In this document: in pieces, positions 1-6,208 of the stretch | How the letters are laid out: each line of letters begins with the position of its first letter | How positions within the stretch are numbered: the stretch's first letter is position 1 | Assembly: GCA_018262385.1 (NCBI GenBank) | Contig: JAGSPQ010000117.1 | Coordinates: forward strand, 1 to 8,049 | Length of the DNA: 8,049 nucleotides | Source: Myxococcaceae bacterium | GTDB lineage: Bacteria > Myxococcota > Myxococcia > Myxococcales > Myxococcaceae | Direction of reading: 5' to 3' | The notes under the pieces: model-generated | Database searches by the model: none | Seen by the model: only the letters and a program-made list of their open reading frames with translations | What the model was told of the DNA's origin: nothing | Program-made: the position numbers and the translations under genes

Positions 1-2
1 TG

Positions 3-179
3 CTGAGCACCGCGCTGCGCCCCCCGGGGTTCAAGCCGCCAGCCCACCCCTTCGTGAACGCCCAGGCGCACGACCCGCGGTACGAAGACCAGCTGGCTCA
101 GCTGCTCGAGAAGTCGAAGTCGGTCGAAGCGTTCATCGCCCTGCTCGAGAAAGAAGGCTTCGAGGTCAGCGCCCGATGA
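3..179 (+). CDS. C-terminal end of an unrecognised protein (5' truncated by window edge)
   Basis: An open frame enters from the left edge and gives 58 residues before a TGA at 177-179. The visible part starts with a Pro-rich stretch (PPGFKPPAHPF). A charged, probably helical segment follows (DQLAQLLEKSKSVEAFIALL), and the protein ends EGFEVSAR. No family can be recognised from this fragment. Codon use is high-GC like that of its neighbours. Its stop overlaps the start of the next gene in an ATGA arrangement (176-179), so the two are probably translated as a coupled pair and may work together. A partner, chaperone or inhibitor of the downstream peptidase is possible, but nothing in the residues shows it. 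Confidence 0.7.
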   Translation: MSTALRPPGFKPPAHPFVNAQAHDPRYEDQLAQLLEKSKSVEAFIALLEKEGFEVSAR

Positions 180-934
180 AGATCCGAGGGGGCAACAAGG
201 CCGCCGCGATTCCCCCGCCGCCGCCGGCACCCGGGGCCGCTGCCGTCGCGACGCCGCGCGCGCGGGTGGCCGACTCGCTGGGGCCGTTTCCTCCTCCTCC
301 GCCAGGCGGCCGCACCACCGTGCTGCGCGGAGTGGAGGTCACCGCCTACGCGCCCTCGGATCTCGCCGAGGCCGAGGCCACCCGGGTGGTGACCGCGATG
401 ACCGCCCGGCCCGACCTGCAGCGAAAGCTGAAGGCGGCGAAGGTCGAGCTGGTGATCATCCCCCAGCACACCAAGATGACCGACCTGCCCGAGTTCGCCT
501 CGCTCAAGGGCCGGCGCACCTTCGATGGCCGGGTGTGGGACGACGTCCGCGGCGTCGGCGGCACCCCCACCCCCGACGGGCGGACCGCGGTCGGAATCCC
601 GGAAGAGAACCTCGCCGACCTCCCCAGCGACGGCTATCCGGGAAACTACAGCGTGGCGATCCACGAGCTGGCGCACGTCATCCACGAGCACGTCACCCGC
701 GACGAGAAGGCCGCGATCGACGCCGCCTTCGAGGCGCGCAAGGCCGCCGGCGGCCCGTGGACCGAGCCGTACGGCTCGAGCAACGCCCACGAGTACTTCG
801 CCCAGGCGACCAACGCCTTCTTCGACCGCAACGTGGGCATGGGCCACAGCGGCAAGCCGTGGCTGCAGCAGAACGACCCGGCGATCCTCGCGCTGCTGAC
901 GAAGATCTACGAGCCGCAGCCGCCGGTGGTCTGA
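176..934 (+). CDS. Lethal-factor/Pro-Pro endopeptidase-like zinc metallopeptidase (ATLF-type domain)
   Basis: This 252-residue protein has a zincin active site. H163-E164-L-A-H167 is the zinc-binding HExxH, and E206 in NAHEYFAQA is the likely third ligand. Y199 in PYGSSNAHE lies seven residues before that Glu. The same Tyr-7-Glu arrangement occurs in anthrax lethal factor (Tyr728/Glu735, in a similar YGRTNEAEFFAEA stretch) and, as I recall, in clostridial PPEP-1 (Tyr178/Glu185). The 39-residue gap from the second His to the Glu also equals that of PPEP-1 (His146/Glu185). The N-terminal ~50 residues are low-complexity, with five-proline runs at 13-17 and 39-43; the catalytic domain fills roughly 50-250. 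There is no Sec signal or membrane segment, so it is cytoplasmic or leaves by a non-Sec route. Start ATG overlaps the upstream stop (ATGA). The peptidase fold is well supported. The substrate is unknown: it could be a toxin, a Pro-Pro peptidase or a housekeeping enzyme. Confidence 0.85.
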   Translation: MKIRGGNKAAAIPPPPPAPGAAAVATPRARVADSLGPFPPPPPGGRTTVLRGVEVTAYAPSDLAEAEATRVVTAMTARPDLQRKLKAAKVELVIIPQHTKMTDLPEFASLKGRRTFDGRVWDDVRGVGGTPTPDGRTAVGIPEENLADLPSDGYPGNYSVAIHELAHVIHEHVTRDEKAAIDAAFEARKAAGGPWTEPYGSSNAHEYFAQATNAFFDRNVGMGHSGKPWLQQNDPAILALLTKIYEPQPPVV

Positions 935-987
935 AAGCCGCCTTCGCGCCGCACCCGCTCCGCGCCGCCTGTGGCATCTTGCCGCGC

Positions 988-1803
988 GTGGATGCGCATC
1001 TGATTCAGCTCGACCAGGACCACCCCGGCTTTCGCGACCCGGCCTACCGGGTTCGCCGCGACGCGATCGCCCGCCTCGCCCTCTCCCACCGGGCCGGCGA
1101 GCCGCCGCCCCAGGTCGCCTACCTCCCCGAGGAGCACCAGGTCTGGAGCGGAGTGCTCGAAGCGCTCGCTCCGCTGCACGCGCGCTACGCCTGCCGCAGC
1201 TTCCTCGAGGGCTGGCCGAAGCTTCAGTTCGAGCCGGCGCGAATCCCCCAGCTGTCCGAGGTCAGCGCCCGGCTGAAGCAGCTCACCGGCTTCAGCTACG
1301 AGCCGGTGGCCGGGCTGATGAGCCCGCGCGAGTTCATGGAAAGGCTCGCCGCCCGCACCTTCCTCGCCACTCAGTACATGCGCCACCCGAGCGCGCCCCT
1401 CTACACCCCCGAGCCGGACGTGATCCACGAGCTGGTCGGCCACGCTCCTTCGTTGAGCGACCCGCGCTACGCCCGCGTCAACGCGCTGTTCGGAGAGGCC
1501 ACCGCCGCGGTCACCGACGACGCGACGATTCAGGAGCTGATCCGCACCTACTGGTTCTGCCTCGAGTTCGGCCTGGTGCGCGAGGGCGGGGAAGTGAAGG
1601 CGGTCGGCGCCGGGCTGCTGTCGTCGTTCGGGGAGCTCGGCCGGTTCGAGCGCGAGTCGACCCTGCTGCCCTTCGAGCTGCAGCGCATCGCCCAGACCCC
1701 GTTCGACCCGACCCAGTACCAGGCGACGCTGTTCGTCGCTCCGTCGGAGGAGGCGCTGCTCGGCAGCCTCACCGGTTGGCTCGAAGGTCTGGCTTCGGGC
1801 TAG
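988..1803 (+). CDS. phhA: Phenylalanine 4-monooxygenase (pterin- and iron-dependent aromatic amino acid hydroxylase)
   Basis: The protein hydroxylates L-phenylalanine to tyrosine using tetrahydropterin, O2 and non-heme Fe(II), in the cytoplasm. Length is 271 residues, usual for the single-domain bacterial enzymes, with no ACT regulatory domain. The iron triad is visible: H147 and H152 in HELVGH, and E193 in YWFCLEFGL. The 5- and 41-residue spacings match, as I recall, the Chromobacterium enzyme (His138, His143, Glu184). The family signatures VAGLMSPREF (pterin site) and RTFLATQYMRH..P.YTPEPD (R132 corresponds to the substrate-carboxylate Arg) are present. The frame is open further upstream inside the peptidase gene; GTG 988 is chosen because it follows that gene's stop and precedes the conserved start DQDHPGFRDPAYR. 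No clear Shine-Dalgarno sequence is seen. No pterin-4a-carbinolamine dehydratase (phhB) or tyrosine catabolism gene lies beside it. Activity on tryptophan instead of phenylalanine cannot be excluded from sequence alone. Confidence 0.9.
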   Translation: MDAHLIQLDQDHPGFRDPAYRVRRDAIARLALSHRAGEPPPQVAYLPEEHQVWSGVLEALAPLHARYACRSFLEGWPKLQFEPARIPQLSEVSARLKQLTGFSYEPVAGLMSPREFMERLAARTFLATQYMRHPSAPLYTPEPDVIHELVGHAPSLSDPRYARVNALFGEATAAVTDDATIQELIRTYWFCLEFGLVREGGEVKAVGAGLLSSFGELGRFERESTLLPFELQRIAQTPFDPTQYQATLFVAPSEEALLGSLTGWLEGLASG

Positions 1804-1816
1804 AAGGCCCGGGTCC

Positions 1817-4045
1817 GTGTTTCCGCGCACCCTCCTCGTCCTCTCCATCCTGCTGTGCAGCGCGTGCTCGGCGCCGACTCCGCCCAAGCCGAAGCAGGAG
1901 ATCTGTGGCAACGGGGTCGACGACAACGCCGACGGGAAGACCGACTGCGCCGACCCCACCTGCTTCACCTCGCCGATCTGCGAGCGGGTGGTCGAGGACT
2001 GCCGCAACACCATCGACGACAACAGCGACGGGAAGATCGACTGCGAGGACCCGGACTGCGCGGCGGACCCGTTCTGCATCAAGGTCGAGACCTGCGGCAA
2101 CGGCCTCGACGACGACCGCAACGGGAAGATCGACTGCGCCGATCTGGTGTGCGCCAACGCGGCCGGCTGCGGCGACGGTGGCCCCGAGCTCGGCCACTGC
2201 GACGACACGATCGACAACGACAACTCGGGACGCGCCGACTGCCTCGACACCCAGTGCGTGGGCCAGGCGTGCGGAGCCGGCTGCGCCTGCACCGACGGCG
2301 GAACCAAAGGCGAGGCCGACTGCACCGACAACCTCGACAACGACCTCGACAGCAAGAAGGACTGCGCCGACTCCGACTGCACCGGCCTGGGCTGCGGCAC
2401 CGGCTGCCTGTGCGGCAACGGAAAGAAGTCCGAGACCGAGTGCGGCGACGGGCTCGACAACGACGGCGACACCGCCAACGACTGCCTGGACAGCGACTGC
2501 GCCAGCGCGGCCTGCGGAGCCGGGTGCGTCTGCGCCGCCGGGCTGAAGAAAGAGACCCTCTGCACCGACGGCCTCGACAACGACGGCGACACCCAGGCCG
2601 ACTGCTTCGACGTCGACTGCGCCACCGTCGCGTGCGGCACCGGCTGCGTCTGCCAGGGCTTGAAGAAGACCGAGACCGTCTGCACCGACAGCCTCGACAA
2701 CGACGGCGACTCCCAGGCCGACTGCTTCGACGCCGACTGCGCCACCCTCGCGTGCGGCGCCGGGTGCCTGTGCCAGGGCTTGAAGAAGACCGAGACCGTC
2801 TGCACCGACGGGCTCGACAACGACGGCGACAGCAAGACCGACTGCTTCGACTCGCCCGACTGCGACGGCACCAGCTGCGGCGCCGGCTGCTCCTGCGTGG
2901 GCGGCGCGAAGAAAGAGCTGCTGTGCGGCGACGAGCTCGACAACGACGGCGACGGGCTGCGCGACTGCGCCGACCAGCCCGACTGCACCGGCGCGGCGGG
3001 GTGCGGCAATCCGGCCAGCGCCGAGGCCGGCCAGTGCAACGACGGCGTCGACAACGACAACGACGGCTTTCGCGACTGCCAGGACTCCGACTGCAACGGC
3101 GGCAGCTGCGGCGTCGGCTGCGCCTGCCAGGCGGGGGGCAAGCGCGAGACCCAGTGCACCGACAACGTCGACAACGACGGCGACGGCTTGAAGGACTGCG
3201 CGGACCTCGACTGCGTCGCCACCGGCACCGAGACCTGCGGCGACGGCATCGACAACAACTGCGACCGGGCGATCGACTGCGCCGACCCCGCCTGCGGCGC
3301 CAGCCCCAGCTGCGTCAACCTCGCCGACGGCAAGGCGTGCGCGCTCGGGTCTCAATGTCTGGGCGCAATCTGCCGCACCGAAGGCACCACCGGCTGGCCC
3401 TCGGGCGCCTGCGTCTCCGGCACCTCCTGCACCATCGACACCGGCACCGGCGCCTCGAGCGGCTGCTCCAACAACTCGACCAGCACCTGCGTGAGCGACA
3501 ACTTCGGCCGGTTCTGCCGGCAGACCTGCGCCGGCGGCTGCCGCCCCGGCTACGCCTGCCACGACCAGGACGAGGACAGCGCCACCCCGAGCGCGTGCGT
3601 GCCGCTCTGCGACACCGACGCCCACTGCGCGGTGGCGGGCAGCAACTACGGCTGCAACCCGTGGAGCCGGCTTTGCGAGGCGAAGGACAAGGCGAAGGCC
3701 AAGCTCGGCGGCGCGTGCAGCAACGACGGCGACTGCGAGACCAACCAGTGCCTGAAGAGCTCGGGCAACGGCGGCTACTGCCTCGGGCTGTGCCGGAAGG
3801 CCGGCGGCAGCTGCGCCGGCGACGGGGTGTGCGCGTTCTCCAGCGGTGGCGACGCCACCGGCGAGTGCTTCGACGGCTGCACCACCGCCGCGATGTGCCG
3901 GCCCGCCCCCTACACCTGCCGGGCGCCCCCGGTCGGCTCCGGCCAGGTCTGCTACTGCGGAATCTCGGGCGACACCTGCACTGGCAACGGTGACTGCTGC
4001 GGCGGCTTCTGCCAGAGCTTCGGTTTCCTCAAGATTTGTCTGTAG
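1817..4045 (+). CDS. Cys/Asp-rich repeat lipoprotein, MopE/calcium-motif type
   Basis: This 742-residue predicted surface or periplasmic lipoprotein starts at GTG 1817, 13 nt after phhA. A hydrophobic leader (TLLVLSILL) ends in a lipobox-like LLCSAC, with lipidation expected at C17; the Cys at -3 is slightly atypical. A short Pro/Lys linker follows. Residues 30-493 hold 13 repeats of about 20 core residues, pattern C-x-D-x-[LVI]-D-N-D-x-D-[GST]-x-x-D-C-x-D-x-[DP]-C. Cys-rich linkers (CGxGCxCxxGxKKxE) bring the period to 40 residues in the middle. The DNDGD run resembles calcium-binding loops, and the layout recalls the putative metal-binding (MopE-type) repeats common in myxobacteria. Residues 494-742 form a second Cys-rich region ending CTGNGDCCGGFCQ. 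By hand count there are about 102 cysteines, suggesting many disulfides and export. Function is unknown: metal binding, adhesion or surface structure are all possible. Dense Cys, Asp and Gly codons keep other frames open here, but only this frame has a signal sequence and sensible composition. Confidence 0.85.
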   Translation: MFPRTLLVLSILLCSACSAPTPPKPKQEICGNGVDDNADGKTDCADPTCFTSPICERVVEDCRNTIDDNSDGKIDCEDPDCAADPFCIKVETCGNGLDDDRNGKIDCADLVCANAAGCGDGGPELGHCDDTIDNDNSGRADCLDTQCVGQACGAGCACTDGGTKGEADCTDNLDNDLDSKKDCADSDCTGLGCGTGCLCGNGKKSETECGDGLDNDGDTANDCLDSDCASAACGAGCVCAAGLKKETLCTDGLDNDGDTQADCFDVDCATVACGTGCVCQGLKKTETVCTDSLDNDGDSQADCFDADCATLACGAGCLCQGLKKTETVCTDGLDNDGDSKTDCFDSPDCDGTSCGAGCSCVGGAKKELLCGDELDNDGDGLRDCADQPDCTGAAGCGNPASAEAGQCNDGVDNDNDGFRDCQDSDCNGGSCGVGCACQAGGKRETQCTDNVDNDGDGLKDCADLDCVATGTETCGDGIDNNCDRAIDCADPACGASPSCVNLADGKACALGSQCLGAICRTEGTTGWPSGACVSGTSCTIDTGTGASSGCSNNSTSTCVSDNFGRFCRQTCAGGCRPGYACHDQDEDSATPSACVPLCDTDAHCAVAGSNYGCNPWSRLCEAKDKAKAKLGGACSNDGDCETNQCLKSSGNGGYCLGLCRKAGGSCAGDGVCAFSSGGDATGECFDGCTTAAMCRPAPYTCRAPPVGSGQVCYCGISGDTCTGNGDCCGGFCQSFGFLKICL
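1904..3295 (+). repeat. 13 protein-coding Cys/Asp repeats within the lipoprotein
   Basis: The first Cys codon of the repeats lies at 1904, 2000, 2093, 2198, 2321, 2441, 2561, 2681, 2801, 2924, 3035, 3155 and 3236. Steps are 93-105 bp in the first units and mostly 120 bp in the middle (four exact 120-bp steps from 2321 to 2801). They become irregular at the end (123, 111, 120, 81). All steps are multiples of three, so the frame is kept. The core with D-N-D-G-D is best conserved in units 6 to 10. Outer units carry changes such as DDNADG, DDDRNG and DNNCDR. Confidence 0.9.
2441..2923 (+). repeat. Near-identical 120-bp tandem DNA repeat core
   Basis: Units starting at 2441, 2561, 2681 and 2801 are close copies at DNA level, not only at protein level. 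Units 2561-2680 and 2681-2800 differ at 8 of 120 positions by direct comparison. The 30 bases at 2651-2680 recur exactly at 2771-2800. Such identity, including synonymous positions, suggests recent duplication or gene conversion within this tract. Unequal recombination here would add or remove whole 40-residue units without a frameshift. Confidence 0.9.
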
Positions 4046-4116
4046 CCCTCGCACATCGGAGCACAACGTGCTGATCAGCTCCGCCCGAATGCTGGCGCCA
4101 AAGTCCCCCGCCCCGT

Positions 4117-4122
4117 TAGGTT
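4117..4122 (+). promoter_or_regulatory. Possible -10 element (TAGGTT) for the metallophosphoesterase gene
   Basis: TAGGTT fits the TAnnnT pattern of a sigma-70-type -10 box and stands out in a GC-rich 115-nt gap. Transcription from it would start near 4129 and give a leader of about 32 nt carrying GGAG (4147-4150) before ATG 4161. No -35 box is recognisable 16-18 nt upstream, so this is a weak call. Confidence 0.3.
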
Positions 4123-4160
4123 TTGCCGCTCGGCTGTCGCGGCACCGGAGCATTCTGAAG

Positions 4161-5003
4161 ATGAAGCAACGCTACATGCTGTCCCGCAGAGGCGTCCTCG
4201 GCGCCTTCGTCGGCACCGCCCTGCTGCCCGCCACCTCGCGGGCCGAGCGGAAGATGTCGTACAACGAGTTCTTCGAGGTCACCCGCACCGAGCTGTTCAT
4301 TCCCGGGCTGCATCCGTCGCACGACGGGCTGGTGATCGCGCAGCTGTCCGACATCCACATCGGCCGCGGCTCGCCCGATGGGCGGGTGATCTCGGCGGTG
4401 CGGATGGTGAACGAAGAGGCGCCGGACCTGGTGGTGCTGACCGGCGACTACGTGACCACCAAGCGGGATCCCTACGAGCGGGTCCCGGCGCTGCTGCAGG
4501 GAATCAACGCGCCGACCTACGCGGTGCTGGGCAACCACGACCACTACACCGACCCGGCCTACCTGCGCCGCGGGCTCGAGGGCGTCGGCTACACCGTGCT
4601 GCAGAACGAGCACAGCGTGCTGCGGCTCAAGGGCGCGGATCTGAACGTCCTCGGCCTCGACGACAGCACCACCCACAACGACGACGTCGAGAAGACGTTC
4701 AAAGCCAACCCCACCGGCTCGCGGCTGGTGCTCGCCCACACCCCGACCGCGGCGAAGAAGCTGCCGCCGTGGAAGGGAATGCTGTGCCTGTCGGGCCACA
4801 CCCACGGCGGGCAGCTGCACGTGCCGAAGCTGACCGAGGGCATCTTCACCGCCGGCGGGATGCCCTACGTCCGCGGGCTCTACAGCGTCCGCGGCAACCA
4901 GCTGTACGTCAACCGCGGGCTCGGCTTCGGGCGCGGCACCGTGCTGCCGAGGCTGAACTCGGATCCCGAGCTGAGCCTGATCACCCTGCGGGCGATCGGC
5001 TAA
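4161..5003 (+). CDS. Tat-exported metallophosphoesterase, YkuE/YaeI type
   Basis: This 280-residue calcineurin-like phosphoesterase carries the full dinuclear metal site in order: D64-I-H66, G95-D96, G124-N-H-D-H128, H193 in LAHTP, and G212-H-T-H-G-G217. The N-terminus has a twin-arginine signal: S8-R-R-G-V-L13, a hydrophobic stretch GAFVGTALL and probable cleavage after A28 (SRA/ERK). It is therefore expected to fold with its metals in the cytoplasm and act outside the inner membrane. The Tat signal and motif layout fit the YkuE/YaeI branch, whose members are linked to envelope phosphodiesters. Chlamydial LpxG (UDP-2,3-diacylglucosamine hydrolase) belongs to the same wider group, so a lipid A step is an alternative, though export argues against it. 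ATG 4161 is chosen because GGAG lies 10 nt upstream and it keeps the whole Tat region; ATG 4176 is in frame and also possible. The next gene begins 50 nt downstream. Confidence 0.88.
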   Translation: MKQRYMLSRRGVLGAFVGTALLPATSRAERKMSYNEFFEVTRTELFIPGLHPSHDGLVIAQLSDIHIGRGSPDGRVISAVRMVNEEAPDLVVLTGDYVTTKRDPYERVPALLQGINAPTYAVLGNHDHYTDPAYLRRGLEGVGYTVLQNEHSVLRLKGADLNVLGLDDSTTHNDDVEKTFKANPTGSRLVLAHTPTAAKKLPPWKGMLCLSGHTHGGQLHVPKLTEGIFTAGGMPYVRGLYSVRGNQLYVNRGLGFGRGTVLPRLNSDPELSLITLRAIG

Positions 5004-5017
5004 GCCGCGCTGAATCC

Positions 5018-5046
5018 TTGTCGGATGCGCGCGTGGGGGCTAACTG
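5018..5046 (+). promoter_or_regulatory. Possible weak promoter before the propeller gene
   Basis: TTGTCG (5018-5023) and TAACTG (5041-5046) are separated by 17 nt and sit directly before ATG 5054, in the 50-nt gap after the phosphoesterase. The -35 match is 4 of 6 and the -10 match is poor. If used, the mRNA would start about at the ATG and be nearly leaderless. Read-through from the upstream gene is equally likely. Confidence 0.22.
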
Positions 5047-5053
5047 CCGCGCA

Positions 5054-6208
5054 ATGCGTTTTCCGATTCTCCTCGTCACCGGCCTGGTCTGCATCGTGCT
5101 CGGCGTCGCCGGCTCCGAGTGGAGCCGCCGTCATCCAGCCGAGAAGCTGGCCCCGGTGGTGCTCCCTCCGCCCGCCGCGCTCACCGCCGACGCGCTGGCG
5201 GTCACCGAGCCGCTGGCCGACGTCCCCGCCGACGCCGAGCAGCTGCACGTGTCGAACGCCGAGCTGACCGGCTTCGCCCGGGACGTGAAGCTCCCCGAGA
5301 GCTTCGCCGTGGCCGAGGCGAAGGCGGTCCTCGGCGGCTCGCTGTTCGCGCGGCACGCCACCGCCCACGGCAACGCGGTCTTCTTCATCTCCGAGGAAGG
5401 CAAGCAGGGTGCGAAGCAGACCCTGGTGCGGGTGACCGCCGGAGATCTTCCCCGCGCGCTCGCGGTGCACCGGCCCGGGGTGGGCGCGCTCGCCCTCGAC
5501 GGCACCCGGCTCTACTGGTCGGAGGGCGGCGCGATCTTCTCCACCGACTCCACCGCCGGCGGCGCGGCCAAAGCGGTGGTTCAGTTTCCGAAGGCGCGGA
5601 TCACCTCGCTGGGCGTCTCGGGCAACCTGCTGGTCGCCGCGCTGGTGCCCAAAGCGCTCGATCCGTTCTCCAGCGAGCCGGTGGGCGCGATCGTCTCGGT
5701 GTCGATCTCCGACGGCCGGGTGAAAGTGCTGGCCGGCAAGCAGGTGCGCCCGGCCGAGGTGCGCACCGACGGACGCAGCGCGGTGTGGATCGCCGGCTAC
5801 CCCGCCGAGCTGTGGCAGGCCGAGCTGCCCGGGGGCGAGCCGCGCCTGCTCTCGACTCGCGCCGACGGCCCGGTGCTGCTCGAAAACGCGTTCATCACCT
5901 TCCGCCACCCGGTGGTCGGCAGCCCCGAGCTGGTGCGAATGGGAGCCGACGGCACCTCGGTGGTGCTGGCGAAGGGCGAGGTGGATCGCGTCACCCAGCT
6001 GGCGGGCGACAGCTGGTTCTCGGTGGGCGGCACGGTGAGCCGGGTCGACGCGCGGGGCGAGCAGACCCAGGTGGTCGCGCGCCTTCCCCAGCCGGTGCTC
6101 GAGCTCGCCGTCACCGACGACGCGCTCTACGTCGTCACCCGCCAGGAGGCCGGCGGCCACCTGCTGGTGCGCCTGCCCCGCAGCACCCCCGAAGGCGCCC
6201 GCCCGTGA
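5054..6208 (+). CDS. Membrane-anchored, probable beta-propeller protein of unknown function
   Basis: The product is 384 residues. Residues 4-20 (PILLVTGLVCIVLGVAG) form one hydrophobic segment after a short basic end, giving an uncleaved anchor or a signal peptide; the rest should be periplasmic or extracellular. A Pro/Ala-rich linker runs to about residue 65. The remainder is built from short beta-strand repeats of a propeller kind: G144-ALALDGTRLYW-S, then ITSLGVSGNLLVAAL, then VRTDGRSAVWIAG, and near the end LAVTDDALYVVTR. This '-D-G-x-x-L-Y-W-' signature is typical of six-bladed YWTD/NHL-like or TolB-like propellers. No catalytic motif is visible, so binding or scaffolding is more likely than enzymatic activity. 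ATG 5054 is chosen because it places the hydrophobic segment at the N-terminus; an in-frame GTG at 5033 would add seven residues. No clear Shine-Dalgarno sequence is seen. Its stop overlaps the next gene's start (GTGA, 6205-6208). Confidence 0.8.
   Translation: MRFPILLVTGLVCIVLGVAGSEWSRRHPAEKLAPVVLPPPAALTADALAVTEPLADVPADAEQLHVSNAELTGFARDVKLPESFAVAEAKAVLGGSLFARHATAHGNAVFFISEEGKQGAKQTLVRVTAGDLPRALAVHRPGVGALALDGTRLYWSEGGAIFSTDSTAGGAAKAVVQFPKARITSLGVSGNLLVAALVPKALDPFSSEPVGAIVSVSISDGRVKVLAGKQVRPAEVRTDGRSAVWIAGYPAELWQAELPGGEPRLLSTRADGPVLLENAFITFRHPVVGSPELVRMGADGTSVVLAKGEVDRVTQLAGDSWFSVGGTVSRVDARGEQTQVVARLPQPVLELAVTDDALYVVTRQEAGGHLLVRLPRSTPEGARP

Noticed and set aside
1904..3295. Repeats considered as a CRISPR array or non-coding satellite
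   Set aside because: Units are in frame, multiples of three, variable in length and encode a conserved Cys/Asp pattern. There is no short identical repeat with unique spacers.
907..3333. 808-codon open frame on the minus strand across phhA and the repeat gene
   Set aside because: It is antisense to two well-supported genes. Its Ser/Pro/Gln-rich repeats (SVQTVSVFFKPW, QSxSLSxLS) are the mirror of the Cys/Asp repeats. High GC and few stop-forming codons explain its length.
1855..3993. 712-codon + strand Arg-rich open frame
   Set aside because: It is frame-shifted over the lipoprotein gene; its near-pure Arg/Gln/Leu composition is an artefact of reading GAC and TGC repeats out of frame.
1769..4153. 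794-codon minus-strand open frame, Ala/Val/Gly-rich
   Set aside because: It is a reverse-complement shadow of the repeat lipoprotein with extreme low-complexity composition (VAVVVEAVGA repeats). It has no signal sequence or recognisable domain.
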